From positions 1 through 23,374 of the forward strand of contig QXVZ01021601.1 in assembly GCA_008931825.1 (NCBI GenBank): a DNA stretch of 23,374 nt, in the 5' to 3' direction. The notes under the pieces are model-generated. The model searched no databases. It was not told where the DNA came from and saw nothing but the letters and a program-made list of their open reading frames with translations. This document shows, piece after piece, positions 9,533-20,120 of the stretch (position 1 is the first letter of the stretch; each line of letters starts with the position of its first letter). Made by a program: the position numbers and the translations under genes. Source of the DNA: Phallusia fumigata. Taxonomy: Eukaryota > Chordata > Ascidiacea > Phlebobranchia > Ascidiidae.

Positions 9533-9819
9533 AGCACGATGCAAAATGTATTGTTGTGTTTGCCCAGATAGTGTGGTATTGACTGGTTACAAATGGTCTT
9601 TTCGGATAATTTTGACCCAAAAGTACGTAATGACTTTAGCTTTCAAAAATGTGGGTTGCCATTTATCTACATTGAGTAACGTTGGCGTGCATGTAGGAAA
9701 AAGGTCCATGTTGAAATGTGGATCGATTTGTGGAAGAAAAAGGCATAACAGTACGCGCAATGGCAAAATATCGACAGCGTAAAAAGGAACATACAAACAA
9801 AAAAATGTGAATAGGTCAA

Positions 9820-11896
9820 TCACAGGTCGGTCATCACCAGACCTGTAGCTTCCAGCTCATAAGTATGGGATAAAATCTCTCTATCGCGGTGACCCGGTGG
9901 TAAGCACAGTTTTTCTGCAACCAGCCTTCGTGCACTGAGTTTGGCTTCTGCCTCGCCTAGAGTCGGCAATGGACGACAAAGTTTCTCAAAGTTGAGCCGA
10001 TNACCCGGTGGTAAGCACAGTTTTTCTGCAACGAGCCTTCGTGCACTGAGTTTGGCTTCTGCCTCGCCTAGAGTCGGCAATGGACGACAAAGTTTCTCAA
10101 AGTTGAGCCGATCAAGTGGCTCAAGAAGCCGGTCGGGTCTGCCACCGATTTTGGCGATCAAGTCCGGAGGCAGCATGCTAAGGTCCGCAGGCAACGTTCC
10201 ATATTCGCATATGTAGCGACCGCCACCGCCAATGCTGAGTTTCCTACTTGCGCGTTTCTGTTTTGAACTAATCCTTGCCGAATGTGGACGGTTCTGATCA
10301 ATCACGGTGCTTCCCTCGCTGCGATGTCGAGGTTTCATGATGGCCATCCGTTTTATAGGAGGCTTTTTTCGGCTGTTGACAGTACCCGGGCCTGCCCATG
10401 TCGCTTGTGAGTAAATAGGCATCTCAATGACTGTTCCACCAGTAGGGGACGTAAGAGAGGTCGTCTTGTATTTTATGTCCACCTTTGCTGCTTTGCTTTT
10501 TGATTTCTGGGGAAGAGCGTTGCTCTCAGTCGGCAGAAAGACTTCGTTTTTTTCGTTGACAGCATTTGCGACCACAGTGCTGTCGGCAGGTGGCGCTCGC
10601 GGGTGGGCACGTGACTTTCGGCGCCGGACTCTGTTGGATGTTCGTCCCGTGGCAGCGAAACCCGGTTCTGATTCCCAACCGTCGCTCGCGGCTCGCTTGC
10701 TTCGGCGCCGACTTTTGCTTCTTGACTTCCCACGTCTAGAACTTAACCGTGCACCCCCGTCGCTATCGTATTGACGCATCAGGCGCTTGGATTTGCTTCT
10801 TCGCGTCACGCACGAGTCAGCCATGCTTTCCGTGTCACTGCTCTGCTGATTTTCGAAGGTTGAATCGTCGCTATCCGCTTCCTTCAGCACAGACTCGAAG
10901 ACCTCGGAGCGAACTGTGTTCTGCTGGGACTCTGTTCGCTCGTCAAATGGAAATCGAGACTGCGTAACTGCGCCGCTTTTCCTGAGGCCGTGGCGCAGAA
11001 TTTCGACTGCCTCGCCCGCCTCGCTTTCATACATCTCAACGATGTCTTCGTTTTCGATCACAGAGCAATCGTGAAAAGCCGAATCGCAGTCCGAGACTCT
11101 CTTGCGTCGGTCAGCCACTCGAAGCCGCGAGGCGTTCTTGCGTTTCCGCCAGGCGCGTCCATCGCCACCTTCCACATCGGAAACGTAATCTGATGTGTTA
11201 CTAGGCTTGCTGCTCAGTTGTGACGAGATAGCGGATAGATGACGCGCGCTACGTTCTTCGCTATACTTGTTTAACGTCTGGTCGCCGGAAAAGTCGTTGT
11301 AGACTTCGATATTAACAGAGTAAGGGCGTCTTTGCTCAGCGCCGTTGGCGTTAGAGTTCAGTGGCTTTCTTAGGGTGGCGGAGTTGGAGCGCTTGAGGTT
11401 GCTGCTTTCATTGGCCAACATTTGTATCTTAGACTCTGTTGTCATCATTAGAGTGGCAGGTAAAGTTCGATCCTGGTAAAGTCCAATGTCATTTGGCAGC
11501 TTCTGTGATTCCCTGCTCTTTCGCCTTGAACCCCGCGAGCTTCTCCTCTCTCTGTCGCCTCTGGTGGCACCGGTGTCGCCGCATGCCTTTGTCTTTTTGG
11601 TTGGCGAGCCAGTTTTATCGCTCCCTGGCGTCGGCGGAGATTTTCGCGAGGGTGATTTGTGTTTTGTTACAGTCTCAGTCACAGTGATCACCTTTTTATT
11701 CGCTTCTGGGCTTGGCAGTCTGTAGTCGGTGTTATGAGAGGCGATGGTCTGGCGCGACATATTCGGATCGTTGTTGTTGTTAATGTGCCATCTAGCGGCT
11801 ACTGTTTTGTCCCCGAATGGCCGCAAGTGGGACGGTGTCTTTTGCGCTTTGTGACAGCAAAGGCGAGGATAATGGCCGTGTTTTCTCCGGTACCAC
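9820..11896 (-). CDS. Last coding exon of a transmembrane-receptor-like gene, possibly a DSCAM-type cytoplasmic tail
   Basis: The exon follows an acceptor (TTTGTAATTTTACAG) and starts at 11896 in phase 2. An in-frame TAA lies just upstream in the intron and no conserved ATG exists near the 5' end, so this is an internal-to-terminal exon. It opens with WYRRKHGHYPRLCCHK, like the basic stretch just inside a membrane helix. The rest is long, Ser/Arg/Lys-rich and mostly disordered, with RS-rich runs near 10640-10830. The motif TIASHNTDYRLPSP (11707-11748), preceded by AARWHINNNN, resembles, from memory, the DSCAM tail segment with W-x-L-N, TIS-H and D-W-R-L-P-T-P. The C terminus is MTDL, a class I PDZ-ligand pattern, as DSCAM also has. 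The stop is TGA at 9820-9822. A 111-base assembly insertion (9892-10112) adds a false 37-residue repeat. Coding status is sure; the DSCAM call is tentative. An SR-rich nuclear protein is the alternative. Confidence 0.75.
9892..10112. repeat. Assembly duplication at N (110-bp copies), false in-frame repeat
   Basis: Bases 9892-10001 recur at 10003-10112 around the N at 10002, with one mismatch (CAACC versus CAACG). The 111-base addition keeps the frame of the minus-strand exon, so the predicted protein appears to carry a tandem 37-residue repeat that is probably not real. Confidence 0.9.
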
Positions 11897-12517
11897 CTGT
11901 AAAATTACAAACCTATTAGTTTCAGATACAGCTATTGGTTGCGTTTTTGTTCTGGCGTAATGCCACCCGTTATGACACTGTTCATTTGATGACAGCTGCC
12001 TTCACATGGTTTGAACATGAAAAAATGCATGAATATTATTGGCATCATGCATTGCAGATGTGCCATGTTGGATGAAAAAAAATCACGAACATAAACTGAA
12101 TCACAAAACAGAGCAACACGTCGGCAGTTTGTGTGTACTTAATAGGAAAATGAATGCATCCTTTGTACTCGTTTTCCGAGTATGTGGTGTGTAACAACTG
12201 TGTGTGTCTGATTTGGCAACAGTAACCACGCAACTGAACAAAACGCCTTTAAGGAATCTTCAAGGCTATGATCACTTGATCACACACATAAAGTCAAGAA
12301 TGATTTCCGGTGGACACATCAACATAAGTGAAATCAAAATGACATATATTGCGTTACATCAGTGGAAATATTCGTGTGTTGCGCATGCCGGGCAAGGGGT
12401 TACCGAATACATTGAGCTGTGGCATTTGAGCTGTTAACTTTCAGTACCAACAATTCAAATAGAAGTTGTTGGGTTTCGGCCCGGCGGAGTCCGATTGCGA
12501 TTTTTTCCAACGATTCC
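11897..12517 (-). other. Intron upstream of the receptor-like exon (first haplotype copy)
   Basis: The acceptor is at 11897-11900 (minus-strand ACAG). No exon was identified in the rest. A short minus-strand open frame at 12045-12233 has a hydrophobic run, but no convincing donor follows it, and the other haplotype copy carries a 12-base insertion inside the matching frame. Confidence 0.6.
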
Positions 12518-12518
12518 N

Positions 12519-13105
12519 TATCAACAGAGTAAGGGCGTCTTTGGTCGGCGCCGTTTGCGTTAGAGTTTAGTGGCTTTCTTAGGGTGGCGGAGTTGGAGCG
12601 CTTGAGGTTGCTGCTTTCATTGGCTAACATTTGTATCTTAGACTCTGTTGTCATCATCAGAGTGGCAGGTAATGTTCGATCCTGGTAAAGTCCAATGTCA
12701 TTTGGCAGCTTCTGTGAATCCCTGCTCTTTCGCCTTGAACCCCGCGAGCTTCTCCTCTCTCTGTCGCCTCTGGTGGCACCAGTATCGCCGCATGGCTTTG
12801 TCTTTTTGGTCGGCGAGCCAGTTTTATCGCTCCCTGGCGTCGGCGGAGATTTTCGCGAGGGTGATTTGTGTTTTACTACAGTCTCAGTCACAGTGATCAC
12901 CTTTTTATTCGCTTCTGGGCTTGGCAGTCTGTAGTCGGTGTTATGAGAGGCGATGGTCTGGCGCGACAAGTTCGGATCGTTGTTGTTGTTAATGTGCCAT
13001 CTAGCGGCTACTGTTTTGTCCCCGAATGGCCGCAAGTGGGACGGTGTTTTTTGCGCTCTGTGACAGCAAAGGCGAGGATAATGGCCATGTTTTCTCCGGT
13101 ACCAC
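12519..13105 (-). CDS. Alternative-haplotype copy of the receptor-like exon, truncated by a contig end
   Basis: This repeats the first about 195 codons of the exon ending at 9820, with the same acceptor (AATTTTGCAG before 13105) and no indels. It stops at the N at 12518, after which the apparent frame runs into unrelated noncoding sequence. Visible residue changes against the other copy are Met to Leu, Thr to Val, Ala to Pro, and two Glu/Asp exchanges. Conservative changes plus an intact frame indicate a functional allele rather than a pseudogene. It should not be counted as a second gene. Confidence 0.8.
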
Positions 13106-13757
13106 CTGCAAAATTACAAACCTATTAGTTACAGATACAGCTATTGGTTGCGTTTTTGTTCTGGCGTAATGCCACCCATTTTGGCACTGTTCATTTGATG
13201 AAAACTGCCTTCACATGGATTGAACATGAAAAAATGCATGAATATTATTGGCATCATACATTGCAGATGTGCCATGTTGGATGAAAAAAAATCACGAACA
13301 TAAACTGAATCACAAAACAGAGCAACACATCGGCAGTTTGTGTGTACTTCATAGGAAAATCCGCCATGTCAAGAATGCATCCATTTTACTGGATTTCCGA
13401 GTATGTGGTGTGTAACAACTGTGTGTGTCTGATTTAATGGCAACAGTAACCACGCAACTGAACAAAACGCCTTTAAGTAATCTTTAAGGCTGACCACTTG
13501 ATCACACACATAAAGTCAAGAATGATTTCCAGTGGACACATCAACATGAGTAAAATCAAAATGACATATATTGCGTGGCTACATCAGTGGAAATATTCGT
13601 GTGTTGCGCATGCCGGGCAAGGGGTTACCGAATACATTGAGCTGTGGCATTTGAGCTGTTAACTGTCAGTACCAACAGTTCAGATAGAAGTTGTTGGGTT
13701 TCGGCCCGGAGGAGTCCGATTGCGATTTTTTCCAACGATTCCTGCAGACACAAGCCG
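13106..13757 (-). other. Alternative-haplotype copy of the upstream intron
   Basis: This matches 11897-12517 with scattered substitutions and small indels, then extends 15 bases further to the N at 13758. No coding content was identified. Confidence 0.75.
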
Positions 13758-13972
13758 NTATTGTAATTTAAATGTGAAAACTGGTTTTATTGCGTTATGA
13801 ATCATTTGTGACGTCTGTAGGTCGGCGTGTGACACTTTTTCTGGTTAAGCAACAAACGTTGCCTTTTATCGATTACACTTTTTGCGCGAACAATCGGTAA
13901 GACAAATGTAGTTTATGAAAAAGTCGATTTAAATAACCAACCGGTGGTCGTTGTAGACGTAGTAGATGTTGA

Positions 13973-13980
13973 TGACGTCA
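13973..13980. promoter_or_regulatory. CRE palindrome TGACGTCA
   Basis: A perfect CRE. The minus strand around it is an open Ser/Thr-rich stretch (SSNPVVTSSTSTTSTTTTGW) between stops, so the palindrome could also be a by-product of Thr/Ser codons in an unrecognised exon. Confidence 0.25.
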
Positions 13981-14137
13981 CTACCGGATTGGAGCTGCTC
14001 ATGTTGTCAAGTGGTAATTATCAGCTTCTCATTGTATTTTAATCGACGCACTAGATCCGGATACGAACTAAGTGCTGAAAGCAAATGTGCCCTGTTTGTC
14101 CTATTTGCAGCACAGTCTGAAAACGAAAAAGAAAGTT

Positions 14138-14156
14138 GAAAGAAAGAAAGAAAGAA
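14138..14156 (+). repeat. Short (GAAA)n microsatellite
   Basis: GAAA is repeated four times plus a partial unit, within a purine-rich stretch starting near 14118. Confidence 0.85.
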
Positions 14157-15153
14157 CACACACTTTTCGCCATATGTTAATTGTCCAAAGGCGCAGCCAG
14201 GGGGCTAAACCAAATTAATCTCCAAGGTTACAGATTCTTTATTAGACTTTTGCTGAAAAACATGGATTATTTTCTGCTGTCTACCAAGCACCTTACTGGT
14301 TTTTAATTCGATAGGCTTTGTCTCCAAACACTTTTACTCGCAGAAATGCATAACATATTCTCCTGTATATATATTGCGACTAGCAACGCTACTATAGTAC
14401 CGCCGTCTATGAAAGGGTCAATCTTTGCTCATTTAAGACGTTTTTGAAGTTTGCCACTGTTATACACATATAACGTATGAATAAACATACTTGATTTTTC
14501 AACATAGTTACTAGTTCTTTATCAGGTGACTTGACAATCAACTTTAATCCAATCATAAAAACATGTCGGCCAACCATAAATCGGAGATAATTTCTGACTG
14601 GTTAAAGGTGTCAGCAAGCATCTGTTTCAGGCTGTGTCGGATACTAAGAGTTAACACTCGTTTAAACAGAACAATATCCAATTACTCCTTAACACAACGT
14701 ACTCAGTATTAAAAAAGGTGCAAAGATGCAGCACAAGCTTCTTCAGACCTAACGTTGTCCTGAACCTGTCCAGTTTCTCTCGTACTTTTACCATTTCAAT
14801 GTCGTTGGACTTGTCACAAAATCAACCAGTTCCCCAACTACGCGCTGTACGCTGTTCACCCACTCAACAAGGCACTTCATATCCCAACACACACTCGTAT
14901 ATGGTTGTCACACACGCGTGACATTTCAAATACATGGGACATTTGATTAAATGATGTCAACTTGAGGCGCTTTGAAATATTGGTTTAACATGTCAAGTTT
15001 CGGAGTCAAACAGTGGTCATACAACTTTGGCTTTTTTAAACAGCACCTGATTATAGAAATGTTTAAAATCCGAGGTTACTTACACTGAAATACACAGGTG
15101 TTTCGCATTAAGCACTTCCTTTCGAAGAAAACCGATGCGCGACTTAGTGCAAC

Positions 15154-15595
15154 GCTTATATTCGTATTGAGAACAATTAACAGCACGACTCACAAGACCC
15201 GCTGCATGCATCCAACAAGGACGGAAAATCCCTTACACAACATCTGCTACCTTTCCAGCTGGCTCTCACCAAAGCCTCTCCGTTTTTCCGTCCACGTGCC
15301 CACGCGTGTACCATCGTCATAAACGCTCAAAACAAATACTCGAACCCTTCGTCGTTCGCAGCTTATTCCATTAACAAGGCCTTCCATCGCGTCGCCCAAT
15401 TAACCGAACAATTAGCGACACGCGATTGACAAGATAACGCTAAAACGTCGCGATGAGCCCTTGCGATTGGCCGAAGCACTACGCGGGGTTTCTTGTCCGT
15501 GGGTTTAATTACGCGCGACGGAAAATAGCTTTTCGTTAAGTTGCCCACGTTTTCACGTTTTAACAATCTCAATACGAAGATACAAGCCAGTACTT
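15154..15595. repeat. Inverted-repeat element carrying a dispersed 29-bp end
   Basis: The left arm (15154-15180) and right arm (15560-15587) are imperfect reverse complements, with a perfect 12-bp core: TTCGTATTGAGA at 15161-15172 against TCTCAATACGAA at 15567-15578. The right arm continues into GAAGATACAAGCCAGTACTT (15576-15595), which recurs exactly at 18644-18663. No coding region lies inside. The structure suggests a small non-autonomous DNA element; target-site duplications were not identified. Confidence 0.45.
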
Positions 15596-17264
15596 GCGTA
15601 TTCGTTTCCAACATGATTTAATCCAAAATATAAGGCCATCACCCCATGATAGTGATATCCATTTCTCTTATATGTGCCAATGACGCAAATTATACTTCTA
15701 CAGTGCTCTTGGGCCGTTTTATTCCTGATTTGTTTTTTTACTGCATTTAACTGAGTTCCCTTATCGCCTTGTCGCTTGCTTTGGTGCCATTTCTGGTCTA
15801 CTTTCGCCTGTATCCGAAAACTACACGTGTCTTAAAACAAATGCTTTTCTGCGATCAAGTCACACAGAGTGGATCTTATGTCAAGAGTAGATTTCTGGTA
15901 AACGGCAGTTTCTTTGCTTAATACCGGCCCCTAACTAACCCAACTTGTGCTCAGCGTTATCTAGTATCAACATAGATCGGCATTTATCGCCACACAGAGC
16001 TCTCTTAAGGATGTTTGGCGAACAGTGAGAATCCCAACCGTTGTTGCGCACACAATGGCATGGCGTTGACAAACGCTTTGAACGCGCGCCCATAAAAATG
16101 AACGATTGTCTGATGCTGCTCTGTTGAACGGCCGGTTGTGGCCGGACATGAAGTTTTCTGGCCTAACAACAATCATGCTTTTCAACGAATGTGTTTACAT
16201 GGCAATTTATCGCTCTAGACTTTCATCGACCATGTCTGCACTGTATCATCGGTGTAAGTTGTTGTTGGTAATGTTGTAAGCGATACACGTTGAAAGTTAA
16301 CTGTATATGATCGAAGTTGATTTTACGTGCCGGTAAAAAGTTATTAAAAAGCTATGCTGCAAGAAAGGTTAGAAAAAGCCGAGTATTCATAGGCCGAAGC
16401 CCTGACCACAACACATCGTACATCCCCGGTAAAGACAAGCTTCAACCATTTTTCTAACTTCTATCTTTTCATCTTAAAGTCTAAGAGTTGCACAGCCAAT
16501 GAAATAACCAATGATCACGGCTTGAAGTACCGAATAAATTCATCCAACCCGCACAAGTCAAACACACAGGCTTTGAAACAGAAATCCCCGCTATGAATCT
16601 CATCTACATACATTAGTAGACGATAAGCAGGCTCAAAGTCTGTTAAACAGCATCGCCAGTTATAATACATGGCTTTGCGAGCGGATCTTAACGTTGGAGC
16701 ATTTGTATGTTTAGCACACAAAGGCCCGAAAGTCGGTGTTGAATCATCCGCGCGACGACTTTGACCTTCGACAGAAAATCAATCAAAAAAGGCGAATGTA
16801 AAAGGTTTTTATTCGATTTTGTGCTGCCAGTAATTGGTTTGCTACGTCAGTGGCGGGAATTAAAACACGGTTTGGCAGCAGGAAGAAATCACAGACTCAC
16901 TGAGGTGAAGTGGGTTGCCTTGTACAGAAATGCATTTGCGGCATATAGGTTTTCGTGCTATGAGTTTTATTTGTGCCTTAAATCGTAGGCTGCTGTTCTC
17001 TCGTCAAAACTGTTAAATTGAAGGTCACAATTCCCAGAATGTCGCAGACATTATTTGATTTTTAAGACATTGGTTGCAAACTGCTGTGTAACCTCTATTT
17101 GACATCATCACCACAACATCAAACAAATTGCCTAAACCTTAGAAGCGTTTCAGAAAGAAAAACTTAAAGTCCTGCTTTAAAGCTTCAACACTATTGCTTT
17201 TGACGGTTATTGCCTTTGACTGTTTCCACAACTTTGTAGCCTATTACAAACAACCATTCAAAGT

Positions 17265-17471
17265 ATGAGCTACGGGCGTTATCGCGACAGGCAAAGAGCT
17301 GTTCTAAGCGATTTGTTGCCAATTCGGTCACATTCACCAACGCGGGAGCCGTTGAAACGACCGCAAACATCAAAACATGTAATTCCCCGACTGTTTTGGA
17401 ATGTAAACTCCGCAGCTTGTAGACGCCTTGTCCGCTGTTCGCTGACACAACATGCATTAATATATAAATAG
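17265..17471 (+). other. Hypothetical 68-residue open frame
   Basis: It starts with ATG (A at -3) and encodes a basic, Arg/Ser-rich product beginning MSYGRYRDRQRAVL. An overlapping minus-strand frame (17191-17457) is open as well. No domain is recognised, and there is no clear promoter or poly(A) signal tied to it. It is kept only because the start context is reasonable and the segment is less AT-rich than its surroundings. Confidence 0.12.
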
Positions 17472-18634
17472 GACTTGCTGTGTTTTTGTATATTTCACTA
17501 AGGTATTTCGTAGGTTTTCACACGCGTTGCCAAAGGCCGAACGTTTTTCAAAACTAACCAATAAAAAGTATATTTGCGCAAAAAACAAATATTACAACGA
17601 TCCATTCATAGCACCGTCATTTAAACCAATGAATTCGGCTGTAAAATTCGGATGGACCTGGCTTAGTTTGCACTTTTTGAAATCTGCTGAACTTTAGTTG
17701 ACAAATTAAGTACAACAGTTTTCCTTAAACCTTTTTTGATGCGACGCCTCGAGAAAAGTTGGTTGTACTTTTGACGAATCAGCAATGAGAATTAAATAAA
17801 GACGTCAATTATCACAAAAAATATATTTAATTATTGTGCGACGCCATGGAAAAACTGAATCGACTATTCCTCATACAGTAAAAACTTAGCTCGCAGTACT
17901 ACTATGAAGTTGCATTATTATCCACAGCCGACAGATAAGTATTTTTGCAGCACTCACTCCTGTCATCTTGACCTCGCACAATTAAAAATCACCACAAGTC
18001 ATTTCGTAAGCCTCGTTGCCGCCTCGTTTCATTCTGGCCACGGGATATGACAAATCTGTCTCGACTATGTCTTCTCTCGCACCTGCATGCCTCTGCATAG
18101 AAACGAATCATACTTCCCCTCAGCGGGCATGAATATTTTATGTCAAGTTGCGTCAGCCGTTGTCGCGAACCAGACAGCTGCTGTAGCGTCGAGTTGAAGG
18201 GATAAACATCATGGATTATTTGATGTTATTGTTTTAGACGCCGGTAACGCCAGCACGGTGGATTTATAATCAGACCCTTCCGGATTGATTGCCAGGTTTT
18301 GGTGCCATAGTGAGTTGGGTTTATATGAGCAACTGGATTCGCCTTAACTCCGCGAAGCTATATTTTTGACTTGAACGTTGTTTGTTATTAGTAGTACAAA
18401 ATTTTCAATATATGCGTTTTGAGGCACAAAACATATAACCCATATTGACTCAAGGCAAAACGCTGTCGTCATATATTATTCCACAATAGTGAACTATCGT
18501 GAACTTGGAAATCGCCCAAAATACTTGTAAATTGTAGCATCCCCCAAAATAGTCGGAACGTTTATTATTAAAAAGCAAATTGCGGTTAATCAACTCCTCC
18601 TAACCGTAGATACACAATTTACGGTCTTAAATTG

Positions 18635-18855
18635 TCTCATTAAGAAGATACAAGCCAGTACTTATGTCCACGTTCGAGAAGCGCTATTGTCATATTTAGG
18701 AATCTCCGAAAAACGGGGCAAAGTTACTTGTCGCGGAAAAAAGGACGTACCAACCATCATGAGTACACAACAAAACATGTCAAACGTGGCGATAAGCAAT
18801 GAAAATCGCACTTAGTTCTCAAAGATGACAACAGCGTTTATGGCTTGTATCTTCT
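18635..18855. repeat. MITE-like element with 15-bp terminal inverted repeats
   Basis: AGAAGATACAAGCCA at 18643-18657 is exactly complementary to TGGCTTGTATCTTCT at 18841-18855. A second, subterminal pair at 18682-18702 and 18816-18836 matches at 17 of 21 positions. That nested structure over 213 bases with no coding content is typical of a miniature inverted-repeat transposable element. The left end (18635-18663) matches 15567-15595 at 27 of 29 positions, so the family has at least two elements here. Exact termini are uncertain because this match runs past the inverted repeat. Confidence 0.55.
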
Positions 18856-18976
18856 ATTTGTAAATTCCTAACCGCTTTACCACCACCAAGGCAGAAATAA
18901 ATTTTACTGCAAACCAATTTTCACATCCAAGCCCGCACTGTTATTTACCAATTAGTCAAACTCTCAATTGCCGCTG

Positions 18977-18984
18977 TGACGTCA
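18977..18984. promoter_or_regulatory. CRE palindrome TGACGTCA
   Basis: A perfect CRE in a locally CpG-richer patch, followed 20 bases later by a half site (CACGTCA). No adjacent gene start is recognised. Confidence 0.3.
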
Positions 18985-19839
18985 CCATTGCCGGCCCACG
19001 TCATTCCTGGATCGCCACAGCTGCGGAATCTATTCGTTAATGAGATTTCGAACGTCCCTAAGAAAATGAATTCATTCCCTGTATATGGATCAATACATCA
19101 ATTCCGTACGACAAAAGAATGATATTTGTTTAAATATTCGCCGTATGGTTACATCGCGTACATGTTAACGTATTGACTTTTGCAGCGCTCCTAAATCCCA
19201 AAACAGATATGACATCTGAATTTCTCCTATTGACATATGCCGGTGAGCGGGAACCGCTATGGGAACGCCAAACCCAGTTCATACGGAATTCACATTATTA
19301 GAACTTACGTTCTTCATCTAAATTGTTTCGTTAACTGGTAAAGATGTTTTAATTCCACTGGTTGATTAAAACGTTTGGTATTGACTGCACCTGTTAAACT
19401 GATTCTATTTACGAGTTTTAACACAAAAAACTTGCCTCTTTCAGATGTTAGTTTCGTAAATCTGTTTACCTTTAAATTTTTAGGTTATCAAATTCTGATT
19501 TTAAACTTTAATAGCACAAATTTTATGTTTGAACCAGTTTGCACTATATTTTTATTTTCCATTAGTTAGGCCTGGTTGCTAGTCACCAAACAACTAGTTT
19601 CAAGTTTGATACAAAAAATAGCAATAAACAAAACTGTACATCCCCTTCCCGAGGGAAATCTACTAACCACCTCAAAGCCTTAGCCTAACTTATAAGGCCC
19701 ACTGCGATATCAAAGCGGATTAACTTACTAAGGCCAGCACCAGACAGCCACACGGCGGGCACACACCACTAACTTGGTTCAACACAAAGCGTTGAGGTCA
19801 GGCAAGAGACTTAGGGGTCGCTGGGGTCAGCAGTCGGAC

Positions 19840-19955
19840 GAACGCCATGTTCGATAACTCCCAGTCCTGCGTGCGGACGCTCTGTGACGTCACACAGCGA
19901 CGCGATTTTCGGTGTCGAGTTCGCGTCGCAGCTTCGGTTGGGGAACTTTTTTTAA
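19840..19955 (+). promoter_or_regulatory. CpG-rich, CRE-containing promoter-like segment
   Basis: The segment is clearly richer in CpG than its AT-rich surroundings and holds a 12-bp palindrome TGTGACGTCACA (19883-19894) containing a full CRE. It directly precedes the ATG of the candidate small secreted ORF at 19956, and a short T-run with TTTAAA is next to that ATG. Promoter function is inferred. Confidence 0.35.
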
Positions 19956-20120
19956 ATGGAGTGTAACGAGCGAATGAAAAGCTATGTCAGGAGTTTGTGT
20001 TATTTTGTAATAATAACATCATCCGCAACTTGCTCCCACGATAAAGTCAGCCAGGGTCGCCATTATCAGAAAAAGGTTGAAGATAAAATTTGGAGTCACC
20101 TTAGGACGTGCCGCCAATGA
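19956..20120 (+). CDS. Candidate small secreted peptide or first coding exon (54 codons)
   Basis: An ATG with A at -3 opens a 54-codon frame ending in TGA at 20118-20120. The N terminus has the charge and hydrophobicity pattern of a signal peptide: MKSYVR, then SLCYFVIITSSA, then a Cys. The remainder is basic and hydrophilic, ending IWSHLRTCRQ. It sits right after a CpG-rich, CRE-containing segment, and AATAAA occurs at 20439-20444, so a compact transcript is possible. Alternatively an AAAAG|GTTGAAG donor at 20075/20076 (phase 0) could join it to an exon at 20543, which is open in the matching phase. No family is recognised. The ORF is short enough to be chance; treat as hypothetical. Confidence 0.28.
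   Translation: MECNERMKSYVRSLCYFVIITSSATCSHDKVSQGRHYQKKVEDKIWSHLRTCRQ

Larger units (their letters stand above)
7244..9819. other. Intergenic stretch between JAK B and the minus-strand receptor-like gene
   Basis: No recognisable gene. It should contain the 3' UTR of JAK B on the left and the 3' UTR of the minus-strand gene on the right (convergent 3' ends). It includes an assembly duplication (7988-8212), overlapping open frames without known homology (8469-9073), a CRE palindrome (9054-9061), a hairpin (9102-9161), and an imperfect inverted repeat of about 20 bases per arm at 9224-9321 (GAGACAAACACAAAACAAGG against CCTTGTGTTTTGTCTC). Confidence 0.6.
11310..13742. repeat. Two haplotype copies of one locus in tandem (about 1.2 kb each)
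   Basis: Bases 11310-12517 and 12519-13742 align end to end around the N at 12518. The coding part (587 bases) aligns without gaps and shows about 20 substitutions by hand count, about 3.4%. The noncoding part carries extra indels, for example a 12-base insertion near 13362 and a 3-base one near 13435. The second copy keeps the same acceptor and reading frame. Uncollapsed alleles placed in series explain this better than a real duplication. Confidence 0.85.
13759..19849. other. About 6 kb without a recognisable gene
   Basis: Only short open frames occur, most lacking an ATG, and none resembles a known protein. The stretch may be intron of the minus-strand receptor-like gene, whose upstream exons must lie to the right, or intergenic. 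It contains a short GAAA microsatellite (14138-14156), a dispersed inverted-repeat family (15154-15595 and 18635-18855) and CRE palindromes (13973, 18977). Confidence 0.5.

Noticed and set aside
9892..10112. Genuine 37-residue tandem repeat in the receptor-like protein
   Set aside because: It straddles an N, and the same pattern recurs at other Ns in noncoding DNA, so it is contig overlap.
10427..11919. Several plus-strand open frames of 70-115 codons
   Set aside because: They are antisense shadows of the GC-richer minus-strand exon; most lack sensible starts and none resembles a protein.
12045..12233. Minus-strand hydrophobic stretch as the missing transmembrane exon
   Set aside because: No convincing donor follows it, and the other haplotype carries a 12-base insertion in the middle of the matching frame together with further differences.
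12400..13035. A second gene encoding a 211-residue protein on the minus strand
   Set aside because: It is the other allele of the 9820-11896 exon; past the N at 12518 the frame runs into intron-type sequence of the first copy.
15098..15614. Open frames at 15098-15322 (+) and 15363-15614 (-)
   Set aside because: They lie in or across the inverted-repeat element, the plus one starts with GTG, and neither has recognisable content.
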